From Stentor coeruleus (Eukaryota; Ciliophora; Heterotrichea; Heterotrichida; Stentoridae), in contig MPUH01000157.1 of assembly GCA_001970955.1 (NCBI GenBank), positions 29,095 to 93,094 on the forward strand: DNA of 64,000 bases, in the 5' to 3' direction. A program made the translations under genes and the position numbers. Shown in pieces: positions 17,468 to 26,586 of the stretch; within the stretch, counting starts at the first letter, position 1, and each line of letters starts with the position of its first letter. Below the pieces are notes generated by a model that ran no database searches, was not told where the DNA came from, and worked only from the letters and a program-made list of their open reading frames with translations.

Positions 17468-19732
17468 CCCTGGGTCGACATCATCATGGCACAAAGGACA
17501 TCGATTAGCTTTTGAAGCAGGTTTAGCACCTAAGCATGCCTGCTCTTCCATATGTTGTTCATACTCATCCATATGAATTGCTTCTTTACATCTATTACAT
17601 TGTCCAACAAGTTCTTTAAGTTCGCATTCTTTTAGCATATGCGAATTCAATTGAATAATTTCAACAATTTGTGAACATTGAGGACATGCAACAAGCATTG
17701 GACAGTCCTTCCAATAGTGAATATCTAAATTGTCTTGGTTCATAAAAATCGAATCAGTTTTACCACAAAATTCACACATACCCACATTTTTTATTACATT
17801 CCTTTGTTCTTTAACTTCTTTATTTTCCCTAACTTCCCTCACAGCTTTATTTGGAGCTTTTGGTTCTTGATAAGTCCCAACTTCTACTTCACTAAAGCCT
17901 TTTTGTAATGCATCGATTTGAGCTTGTCTTAGATTTTTGTTTTCTGAAACTAGGTTAGAAAGTTTATTCCCAGCTGAACTGTATATTTTCATAAGTAAAT
18001 TATGTGCTGCATTTCTTATTTCAGAATTAGAATTTGTATAGTTGTTTAAAGCATAATCAACAACTGGTTGAAATGGTACATTAGAGTTATCAATACGAAA
18101 CTCTTCAATAATAGTTGTTAAAAGATTTAGTTTACCAACAATGTGCTTTTGTGAAGTAGACTTTTCTTTAGATGGTTTGAGTATAACTTGAACTGAAGAA
18201 CTAATTCCAATTATTTCACTTTTTCCAAAAGCCATAAAAGTTTGTTCAGCTAATTCTCTGATTCTTGCATTATTATCACCAGCTTTATCTAAGAGTAGGA
18301 TCATGATACTTTGAGCATATTCTGAAGCATCGCCGTGGATAAATCCACGGTTAGGGGGTATAGTTTTTATTAAAAGCCCAAGAAGACCCATAGATTTTTG
18401 AGACACTTGAGCAACTTTATCTCCAAGAGTATATCTGACAGCTCCAAGTGTCCCAGTGTAAATATCAGGACTATCAAGATTCCCGAATATTTCTGAACTG
18501 CTACCAGAGACTTCATTCATAATTATACCTAGTCCTTCTTCTCTAAACTGCCAGGTTTTAGAAAATATTCTTTTACATATTTTGTCTGTAAGAATATGAA
18601 TAAAAGGTTCAGCAAGCTTGGCTCGCTGCACCCCAAGAGGTTCAGGTGAGTTGCTTACATTTTTTGGACCTTCTTCATCATCTTCTTCATAAATCTGCGC
18701 AGGGTTTTTACCACTGGCTACTGTAGGGATAACCTGCTCATCATGAGAAACTGGACCTTTGTTACCATAAATTTGGTTTCTTATTGGTAAGCTTTCCTGC
18801 TTGATAAAAGGGTCATTTTTCATAGGTTTGGTTGGAGGGAAAAGATCAAAGTCAGACTGTGGGATAGGGTTCCCAGCAAGAGGTCTTGAAGTTGGCCTAT
18901 CCATGCCTAATGGCCGGTTACCAGAATATGGTCTTGCATAATTATTGTTTTCAGCTGGGGGAAGAATTGCGTTTCTTAACCTTTCAATCTCCATCTTAAT
19001 GACCTTAGCTGATTCATAGTCTTCATTATTTATCGCAATTCTCTTCCTTTCTTCTAATGTATAAAGCTGTTGACCAACAGATCTCAATCTTTCTATAGCG
19101 TCTTTGAGCTTTTTAGCCTCGTCAAAGTCTTCATTTTCTATAGCGCGATCTTTAGCTGCAAGCAACTGTTTAAGCCTTTCTGTTGTTACCGGGTCAAACT
19201 CTAGCTCGTTTTCTAATCGTGGGGGAAGGCCTTTACGTGATGGGGCTGATAAGTCTCCTAATTCTTCTCCCAAAGCATTTACTGCGACAAGGCCAACTTG
19301 ATTGAACATGTTATACTTGTTGATATGGCATTTGTTAAGGGCAATTTTAAGAAATAAAGCTTTGATATCGATAAACACTGATTTGAGCTCACGTGCTTGA
19401 AAATTCGATTTTTCGTTGTTATCTAAAGAGAGGTAGCCAAGACGTTTCCATTTGAATTGATCTAAAGGAGGGATTGATACAGGGTTTTCTGGCATATAAG
19501 TGAAAATTTCTATTCGAGAGGAAATTTTTGACTGGTGAGATAGAAACTGCAGTTGTTGGATGTGAACTGGGCAGATGAATTGAAAAATAATTACCTGAGG
19601 GAAATCTTGAAACCTTGCACTTTGCCAACCTTTACTCTGAGGACCATGTTTAAGAAGTTCTGTAACTGGGAAATCGTTATCTTCGCTTGAACAAGAGACA
19701 ACTCGAAATTTTAGCTTGGCTAGATTGGACAT
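17402..19732 (-). CDS. CEP104: CEP104/FAP256-like ciliary tip protein
   Basis: The protein has 776 residues with the CEP104 domain order. An N-terminal jelly-roll (about 1-150) contains F-R-V-V-S-C-S-S-E and H-I-Q-Q-L-Q-F-L-S-H-Q. Two UVR-like helical hairpins follow (A-I-E-N-E-D-F-D-E-A-K-K-L-K and A-I-N-N-E-D-Y-E-S-A-K at about 190-245), then a proline-rich linker, a TOG tubulin-binding domain (about 365-600), and a C-terminal array of four C-x2-C...H-x3-C zinc fingers (about 645-770). CEP104 sits at ciliary tips and distal centriole ends, binds tubulin and controls axoneme elongation. Length and order match the family, so the copy looks intact. Its stop lies inside the duplicated sequence at the contig join, so the region 3' of the gene is uncertain. 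Confidence 0.9.
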   Translation of the reverse strand: MSNLAKLKFRVVSCSSEDNDFPVTELLKHGPQSKGWQSARFQDFPQVIIFQFICPVHIQQLQFLSHQSKISSRIEIFTYMPENPVSIPPLDQFKWKRLGYLSLDNNEKSNFQARELKSVFIDIKALFLKIALNKCHINKYNMFNQVGLVAVNALGEELGDLSAPSRKGLPPRLENELEFDPVTTERLKQLLAAKDRAIENEDFDEAKKLKDAIERLRSVGQQLYTLEERKRIAINNEDYESAKVIKMEIERLRNAILPPAENNNYARPYSGNRPLGMDRPTSRPLAGNPIPQSDFDLFPPTKPMKNDPFIKQESLPIRNQIYGNKGPVSHDEQVIPTVASGKNPAQIYEEDDEEGPKNVSNSPEPLGVQRAKLAEPFIHILTDKICKRIFSKTWQFREEGLGIIMNEVSGSSSEIFGNLDSPDIYTGTLGAVRYTLGDKVAQVSQKSMGLLGLLIKTIPPNRGFIHGDASEYAQSIMILLLDKAGDNNARIRELAEQTFMAFGKSEIIGISSSVQVILKPSKEKSTSQKHIVGKLNLLTTIIEEFRIDNSNVPFQPVVDYALNNYTNSNSEIRNAAHNLLMKIYSSAGNKLSNLVSENKNLRQAQIDALQKGFSEVEVGTYQEPKAPNKAVREVRENKEVKEQRNVIKNVGMCEFCGKTDSIFMNQDNLDIHYWKDCPMLVACPQCSQIVEIIQLNSHMLKECELKELVGQCNRCKEAIHMDEYEQHMEEQACLGAKPASKANRCPLCHDDVDPGQNGWMKHILTEGCPNNDRSNY

Positions 19733-20785
19733 TATTAAAGTTTAAGTTGATTTGATAAGAAAGCTAAAGTGTTAATTTAAATATTGGCATTAATGAATTA
19801 GAACACTTGAAGATTTATAATAAAATATTGAGAATTTCTAATACTAAGAGTACTAAATCATGAATGAAGAGATTCAATTTTAAAGAAGTAAAATTCGCAT
19901 AATATTTGTGAAATTATGTTTAAACACAGAAATCTATCAGAATTTGAGCTTAAAAAAACTCATGTAAAAAATAAAAATCTGTGACTTTGTGGAGTAAAAC
20001 TCTTGTTGGCCCTGAAATTATCAAAGCTTTTATATGCTCTAATATGCTAAAAATTATGAAAACCTGTTTGAGTTCAAGCATAAAAATCAAGTCTTTAAAT
20101 AAAAGCTGTAGAGCAACTGATTAAAGAAGCTTAAAAGCTTGTTGAATTATAATTTTATGAATAATATCGAATCGATTAGACCTGTAGTTAGCAGTTGATG
20201 GTATATATGAGTCTTATAGACAAGCCCACAAAGGGTAAAGCTTAGAATTAGGCACAAATATTAATAATATAGGCGAGTATTATAAACTATTTGATGAAAT
20301 TATTGAAAATAATCAAGTTTTAAAAATTACTGAGAAAAATAAAAAGTGTTATTGAAATATGGGATATAGCTTTAAAAAAATATTGAGCATGCTAAAAAGA
20401 CTTAAAAGGTTTATTGCAAACGCTTTAAACTGTAGGTTATAATCGAAGATATGAAAATTGTTAATTAGCATATCAAGCATACTAGCAGAAACTGAAGTTC
20501 ATTACTCAGAATAATATAGACAAGATAAAAATTTTTGAAAAGCTTTACCTATTGAGAATAAGTCTTATGTTGAAATTAGTAAGAGGATGAAAAGTGAGTT
20601 TAAAATCCACATCAAATCCTTTCACATAAAATCTACAAAATCAGGCGATATTTTATAATTTAAACAACATCAATCCTAGATTTAATTAAAACTTACTTCT
20701 TACATTCTCTATTTTTTTATAATATAACTACATAATGTTTTTCTAAAGTTTTTATCATATTAAAGTATTAATATTTATTACTTGC
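19733..20785. other. Intergenic ~1 kb with possible decayed coding frame
   Basis: Two minus-strand genes flank this stretch. From about 20194 to 20610 one plus-strand frame reads as protein-like segments broken by several TAA, TAG and TGA codons, which suggests an old gene relic. I cannot name a family. No RNA gene was seen. Confidence 0.35.
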
Positions 20786-23170
20786 CTAAAAATATTCACT
20801 CAATTCATTAGCCTTGTATTTTGCCAACATATTCGGAGTATCCCGACTAGTATCCGCAGTCTTCCTAGATTTCCTAGTACAAGCAGACCAAGAAGAAGTC
20901 TTAGAATGCGTAGGTTTTTTATTCTTCAAATAATTATTCACCACTCTATACACTGCAAGGCTAGTCACTGACGTAGTATTTTTTCCAATAGCCCCATCTT
21001 TTTTCTCACTATATATTTTAGGAATAGCTTTATAAGGACTTGTAATATCCTCCATTCTCAGCATTTCTGACTTAGCCATAGTTGGCTTATAAAACTCACT
21101 ATCTTCAATTCTATGTCCAAAACTCTCATCTTTAGCTGGTTCTTCACCTAATAACTCTAACCATTCAACAGGAAGTGGATCAATAGTCATAAAATAAAAT
21201 TCAGGTATATAAACTTCATGATGTTTGTTTAAAGCTACTTTAATCTTAGAAGTTTCAGTTATTTTATCACATGAAAGTCCTAAAAATACAGAAAGGTTAC
21301 CAATAATAGTATCATTAGAATTAAACAAGTATATTTGTTTTTTTGTATATAATGCATTATGTAGTTCAAGGGTATTTGGTAATCCAATAAGACACTGGGT
21401 TTTAGAGCCCCCAAGAACCCGTTCATTGAATTTATCTCCAATAGTCAATCTTATTTCCATAATATCAGACTTGATTAATTTTTCTAGAGTTTTACCTTCA
21501 CTTGTAAACATATAATGCAGTTTAATCAGGTCCATCACAATAACTTGCTCATTGTTTTCTACTGTTTTTTTAGCATGAAACTTATAAGCTGAGATTATTT
21601 CCCCAAACTTGATCTGTATATACAAATTAGAACAGTGTTCAGGAAGTTTGAACTCATAAAGTTTAGATAAAAATACCAGCAATCGCCACTGGACAAGCTT
21701 TTTAGGTAGGAAGTGTTTTTGCACATCTAACTTTGGGTCATCTTCATATGTTAAATCTTTTTTTGGGATGTTTAAAGCTGCAGCCAAAGACTCTTCAACT
21801 TGGATAAGCTCGAATTCAGTTGTTACAAGCATATAACAATATTGACAGATTCTTACGCTTTGAGATAACATGTCAGCAGATGTAACTTTAAGATGAGATG
21901 TATCAAGAGGTAGTTTTACTCTGCGCAAACTGTGGACTTTAAAAAGCATTAGCATACGAACTGATACTAAATGGCTTAATTGGTTATTTGTATAGTACAA
22001 ACGGCATAATTTGCAATGTACAAAGTTCATCAAGTATTGGTTTTCTATTTTCTTTTTTTCTTTAGGTTTTTCGTAGCCTGGCCACCAGTCTTGAAGTGGG
22101 TCAAGACTACATGTTAAAGTGGATTCATCTACTTTTATAGATTTACAACCGCAAAGCCAGATTTTCCCAGTACTGTCAGTTAAAAAGTCTAAAATTATCT
22201 CATCAATTCTAATGTTGTACCCTTTGTTCAAGTATTTTATTATTTTTGAAGCTTCAGCTTCATAGTATTTTATAGAAGAACCGTGCTTTTTAAAAAACTC
22301 AATGTTTTTAGCATCTTGGGTGTTGACTATGCACTTTTGTAAATTGTTTAAAGTGTCTGGGTATTCGAATTCTATATTGTTGATAAAATAAGCAAAGTTC
22401 GCCACATTGCGTTTCTGATGGGAAAAATAGTGTAACCTTGTTACAGCAGGTCTATGGCCTGGGGTATGAATATATCTTTGTGTCAACGAATAAGGACTAA
22501 ACTCATTTCCAATCATTTTTACTTTAAACTGATTCCAGTCAAGCACCAATTTGTGCATATTATTAAGTTCATCTGAATGTCCTCTCATTATTGCAGCTAT
22601 TTTGTCGTAAATAGACTTTTCTTCTTGACTTCTATTTTTTTCCACTATCTTCATGAATTTGTATCCGAAAATATTGTTAGTGACTTCAACTTCACCGTTT
22701 TCTAAAGTATGTAAAAAATATATCTTGTCTGTATAATAAATGCTTTCAGGGATATTGATTTTAAGTTCTTTCAAATTTCCTCGTGGAGTTTTGATCAAAC
22801 TGTCATAAAATAGAAACCCCGGCTTAACAGGGATTTTTTCATAGTAGACTTTATCACATGGAACTGTTATTTTTTCTAGCATTTTCTGATGCTTATGCAA
22901 AAGCATGTTTGAAACTTTGATTATCATACTGTTGCTTCTGCCAATTTTCGGCTTTTGGGGTTTTCCTAGAGCGAGCTTGAGAATTTCAGATGGCTGGTGA
23001 TGCATGTTTTCGTCTTCTTGAGCTGAAGGCAAGGCACTCCCTGGACGGATAAACGACTTGGGAATACCGGTTGTTGAAATCATTGACTTATGTAGTTCTG
23101 AACGAACATACTCTTCTAAGTTATTGTCAAACATACTATGCCTCATAGCAGTCGATGAGAATTCTTTCAT
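20786..23170 (-). CDS. Large unrecognised protein with a CxxC...CxxC pair
   Basis: The protein has 794 residues and no family I can name. It begins with a Ser/Thr-rich region with a possible phospho-site (RSNSM, about 80), then a long folded-looking region (about 110-380) with many aromatic residues. Two C-x2-C knuckles follow, HCKLCRLYY (about 384) and RICQYCYML (about 440), which could bind one zinc ion. A second folded region (about 500-690) is beta-rich and may be a C2-like sandwich. The C-terminus is basic and disordered. There is no signal peptide or membrane helix. A cytoskeletal or ciliary role would fit the neighbourhood but is not shown. Start ATG at 23168-23170. Confidence 0.55.
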   Translation of the reverse strand: MKEFSSTAMRHSMFDNNLEEYVRSELHKSMISTTGIPKSFIRPGSALPSAQEDENMHHQPSEILKLALGKPQKPKIGRSNSMIIKVSNMLLHKHQKMLEKITVPCDKVYYEKIPVKPGFLFYDSLIKTPRGNLKELKINIPESIYYTDKIYFLHTLENGEVEVTNNIFGYKFMKIVEKNRSQEEKSIYDKIAAIMRGHSDELNNMHKLVLDWNQFKVKMIGNEFSPYSLTQRYIHTPGHRPAVTRLHYFSHQKRNVANFAYFINNIEFEYPDTLNNLQKCIVNTQDAKNIEFFKKHGSSIKYYEAEASKIIKYLNKGYNIRIDEIILDFLTDSTGKIWLCGCKSIKVDESTLTCSLDPLQDWWPGYEKPKEKKKIENQYLMNFVHCKLCRLYYTNNQLSHLVSVRMLMLFKVHSLRRVKLPLDTSHLKVTSADMLSQSVRICQYCYMLVTTEFELIQVEESLAAALNIPKKDLTYEDDPKLDVQKHFLPKKLVQWRLLVFLSKLYEFKLPEHCSNLYIQIKFGEIISAYKFHAKKTVENNEQVIVMDLIKLHYMFTSEGKTLEKLIKSDIMEIRLTIGDKFNERVLGGSKTQCLIGLPNTLELHNALYTKKQIYLFNSNDTIIGNLSVFLGLSCDKITETSKIKVALNKHHEVYIPEFYFMTIDPLPVEWLELLGEEPAKDESFGHRIEDSEFYKPTMAKSEMLRMEDITSPYKAIPKIYSEKKDGAIGKNTTSVTSLAVYRVVNNYLKNKKPTHSKTSSWSACTRKSRKTADTSRDTPNMLAKYKANELSEYF

Positions 23171-23971
23171 TTATAAACTTATGCTTATGCTAATTCATTT
23201 ACAAAGTATTTATATTTTAAATGTATGATCTTTAAAAGGATAATGTTTCATATGCATGCTTAGAATTTTTATGTACGTTATAAATGCTTGAGAGATATAT
23301 CTGGATTTTAAATTATTTCATTTTGTGTTTTGCTGGAATATATTTTATTATATAAAACTATACTTATATTTATTTATCTAAAACTCTTGTATTAAAATTA
23401 AACAGTTAGCATCTGTCCTGTTTGCACGTAGCATCTATCCTTATAGAACTAAAGGCCAAGTTTGTTGCAAACACCATAAAAACTTCAAAAAGTGCATAAA
23501 GTAAGCTAGATGCTTCAAGAATAATAATATGAACACAAGATTTGCATCCGTCATCTTGACACTAAAGAAAAGGAGCAGTAAAGACTTCCTTGCCAAGTAA
23601 AATCCACATAATTAGCAACAACAAGTGGTTTAACATACTGAACCATTCTAAAGAAAGAAATTATAAGACCTGCAAACTTCGATCAAATACAGTTCAAACT
23701 ATGCCGCCATAACACTAACTAACTCTCTGAGTATCCACCCTTATTTTGTGCATTAAAATCTTATTTGTAGAAAATGGAATAAGCTTAAACTTAAAAAAAA
23801 ATATATATTTAATGCGATAGTAAGCTATGACTTGTAAATAATTTTTGATATTCTTGTACTGAGATATATATTAAAATATCATTATATGATTGATAATTGC
23901 TCGAATCAACATGAATGGATATTTATTTAAATGCAAGAAAGTATACAGGCTTTAAAATATTTTATTATAAA
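23171..23971. other. Intergenic 0.8 kb carrying a dispersed repeat copy
   Basis: This is AT-rich DNA between two minus-strand genes. It holds one copy of the repeat described separately (23576-23708). The block 23400-23760 is visibly richer in G and C than its flanks. Nothing else was recognised. Confidence 0.5.
23576..23708 (-). repeat. Dispersed repeat, copy A
   Basis: A 133-bp stretch related to 63102-63236, in the same orientation. On the minus strand both begin GGYGGCATAGTTTRAAC and share the exact block TCTTTCTTTA. Over the first 104 bases there is no gap, and I count 76 identities by eye; most differences are transitions. The last 30 bases need two small gaps. Both copies are intergenic. 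Read in one frame, both give H-S-L-N...S-F-F-R...Y-x-K-P...A-x-Y-V with a stop in each, so it may be a decayed coding element. An RNA or SINE-like origin is also open. Confidence 0.6.
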
Positions 23972-26122
23972 CTAAACATTAAATTTGTGAATTTTAGTTT
24001 CTGACCTCTTTGCAGGTGATTCTACATTAAAAACTCCTCTAGTAATAGATGCATCAAGTATAAACCGTGGATTTTTCACTCTAGCCGCAGATTTCGCCCT
24101 AGAAATAGGTTCCTCAGTCCCTTTCGTACTAATAAAATTTTCTTCTGTAAATATAGTTTCATGGATTTTAGCTCTAGCAACTTCTCCTAATTTATTAATA
24201 AGATCTTTGCGTGGGTAATAAATCCCTTTATAAAAAACATCTGAAGGGTAATAATTCAAGCATGCCATTTTAAAAGCAGAATATAAAGTTGGAGCTTGTG
24301 AACTACAAGTCATACACTCAGGTTTCATCGACACTGGATGCCTACTTTTTGTTGGTGATCTGCTTTTCTGTTTATTTTCTGCATAACAACTTAGTTGAAT
24401 ACTTTGACGATCCTCCTCATCCTGAGCAAGTAATCCAAATGCAATTTTCCCAGCTTCCACACATCTTGAAATTTCATCTTTAGCTTTAGTCATATTCACA
24501 TTTAACTCTTCAATATCCTGAAAAGTATTTATAGATTTCTGTTGCAGTCGTTCGATTTGTGCATTAACTTCAGCTAATTCTTTATTTCTCTGCTTGAAAA
24601 AATTATTTGTCTCACGGTTAAGAATAGAAATACTAAGCTTGGTTTCATCAGCTAGCTTGCTAAGTGTTCCTTGAAAATCCTCTTTAGCCATATCTATAAC
24701 TTGATATATGTTTTGGATTTCTAAAGCTAACTTTTCTATGATTTCTTGGAGCAAAGTTGGATCATAAGATCGAGATGAGCTTTTTTGATAGTCTTCACTT
24801 TCAAGATCTTGAGCTTTGGGCTCTAATGATATAGGTGGAAGAGGAGGTGGAAGAGGAGGAGGAAGAGGAGGAGGATGAGGAGAAGAGATTGTTATAGGTA
24901 AAACAATAGTTTGTTCAAAAACTTTTGGCTGGACGAAAATCTCTTTTACTATAACAGTTGGTTCTGGAGGCTTTGGAATTGGTATTTCTGTAGAAAATGA
25001 CTCCTCGAAAATTAGTGGCTCCTTTCTTTGTGACTGCCTTGATTTTCTTGATGATTGCTTGTCTTCAGAACGCTTTTGAATTGCCATAGATGCTAGTCTT
25101 GGGACTTTTCGCTCTTCTTCTTTGATTTTTTCTTTGGCTGTTGCAAGATTTGCTTCGAGGTTTTTAGTTTGAGCCCTTGTTTTTTCATATAGGTTATCAG
25201 TAGAGATTCCTTTAAATTCAGAAACCAATGCTAGTGCATTTTCTGCAGTATCTTCACTTAAAATAGATTCTACAAAAGGAATTAGTTTTTTCAAGTGCCT
25301 ATTATCAAGAATTTGTAATAAAGTTTCGGTAACACCACAAGATATTTCAAGTCTGAGCATTTTATCAAGATAACTTTTGACTTCTACTATTTCTTTTGTA
25401 TTTTGCTCTTTAGCTTGCTGGATATCATAATCATATTTGTTGCGTAGGCTTTTAAAGTCTTTTGCTTGAACATAGTTATTGAAAACATTTTCAAGTTTAC
25501 TTTTTATTTCTTCAATCTGCACATTCTTATTTTCAAGCATTAAAGCTAGTTCAGGAAATGATTTGTTATTTATTTCACTGATCCTAACACTAACTTTGTT
25601 TATTTTTTCTGCAAAGTTTTCGTTTTCAAATTTTTGTTGAATTGTAAAACTGTTAATTGCATTCATAGCTTTCATTATCTCTAAATTGTTTAGATTCTGA
25701 AATTCTCTAACATATTTATAATTGTCGTCTATATCAGTCTTAACAGCTTTAATTCCTTCTTGCACTGCTCTTAAACTTGCTTGAAAATCTGAAATAGAAT
25801 GATAAACTTTATCGACTTCTAAATGAGTCTGAGCTATATCAAAACTATGTTCATCTATTTTTTGTGAAGTTTCAGTTACTAATTTCTCATATCGCTTATT
25901 AAATTCTTCATATGGAATCATTTTGCTTACGCTTTTTGTCATTTCGTATTTGAATGAATTGAGATTTGTTTTTGTAGTTCGAGATCGTTTAATAACTTTA
26001 TGTAACAGAGTCTCATTTTGTTTTAAGCGATGAGAAATAGGAGTTATAAGCTCAGAAATCATAGATCTAAGATTTGTTTCTAAGTTGAAAAGGTCAATTT
26101 CAGAGGGAAGGCTTTCGACCAT
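23972..26122 (-). CDS. Coiled-coil protein with poly-proline linker
   Basis: The protein has 716 residues. Residues 1-350 are almost all heptad-like, with Lys/Glu/Asn/Leu repeats, and predict long coiled coils. A basic Arg/Ser stretch (about 345-370) leads to a proline-rich linker (about 410-432) made of repeated P-P-P-L units that could bind profilin or SH3/WW domains. A second coiled coil covers about 450-570. Around residue 600 a C-M-T-C pair begins a compact domain with aromatic residues (YYPSDVFYKGIYYPR) before a basic tail. The design resembles axonemal or basal-body structural proteins, but I cannot assign a family. The frame is uninterrupted and ends just after a KFNV C-terminus. Confidence 0.55.
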   Translation of the reverse strand: MVESLPSEIDLFNLETNLRSMISELITPISHRLKQNETLLHKVIKRSRTTKTNLNSFKYEMTKSVSKMIPYEEFNKRYEKLVTETSQKIDEHSFDIAQTHLEVDKVYHSISDFQASLRAVQEGIKAVKTDIDDNYKYVREFQNLNNLEIMKAMNAINSFTIQQKFENENFAEKINKVSVRISEINNKSFPELALMLENKNVQIEEIKSKLENVFNNYVQAKDFKSLRNKYDYDIQQAKEQNTKEIVEVKSYLDKMLRLEISCGVTETLLQILDNRHLKKLIPFVESILSEDTAENALALVSEFKGISTDNLYEKTRAQTKNLEANLATAKEKIKEEERKVPRLASMAIQKRSEDKQSSRKSRQSQRKEPLIFEESFSTEIPIPKPPEPTVIVKEIFVQPKVFEQTIVLPITISSPHPPPLPPPLPPPLPPISLEPKAQDLESEDYQKSSSRSYDPTLLQEIIEKLALEIQNIYQVIDMAKEDFQGTLSKLADETKLSISILNRETNNFFKQRNKELAEVNAQIERLQQKSINTFQDIEELNVNMTKAKDEISRCVEAGKIAFGLLAQDEEDRQSIQLSCYAENKQKSRSPTKSRHPVSMKPECMTCSSQAPTLYSAFKMACLNYYPSDVFYKGIYYPRKDLINKLGEVARAKIHETIFTEENFISTKGTEEPISRAKSAARVKNPRFILDASITRGVFNVESPAKRSETKIHKFNV

Positions 26123-26579
26123 TTTTGCTATATATGCAAAGAATTTCAGTGAAAAATATAATATTATTTGTAAAAGTTATGCTAAGAAAGATATAGTTTT
26201 TTTTAATAGATACTGTAAATGATTTAAATATCAATGATTTATGATAATATAAAAACTATATTGTGATGAAGTTATTAATAGTTCTTGTTTGCGAGTTATT
26301 ATATATAAGATTTTGAAATATTTACAATATGCTGAGTAAATAAATTAAGGTAAAGTTTACTTTTATAAGAAAACAAGTTGCATCTTTAATCATTAAAGAG
26401 TGGATAAACAAAGTATTAATAAATTATTCAATCTCTTTAAAATTTCTATCAAAATATTAGGCTATATTTAAATATGAAGCNTTTTGTACAATTAAATCAA
26501 AACGTATTTTATATAAAACTACTAATAAATTATTCAATCTCTTTAAAATTTCTATCAAAATATTAGGCTATATTTAAAT
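26123..26579. other. Divergent intergenic region between coiled-coil gene and SAS-6
   Basis: 457 bp as assembled, but containing the contig join and duplicated bases, so the true distance between the two start codons is unknown. No gene or RNA was seen. Confidence 0.5.
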
Positions 26580-26586
26580 ATGAAGC
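26417..26586. repeat. 64-bp exact duplication around a single N (contig join)
   Basis: Bases 26417-26480 and 26523-26586 are identical (64 bp), separated by the N at 26481 and 41 bp of other AT-rich sequence. The right copy contains the SAS-6 start codon; the left copy ends on a second image of it. It is an unmerged contig end, so the sequence just upstream of SAS-6 should not be trusted. Confidence 0.85.
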
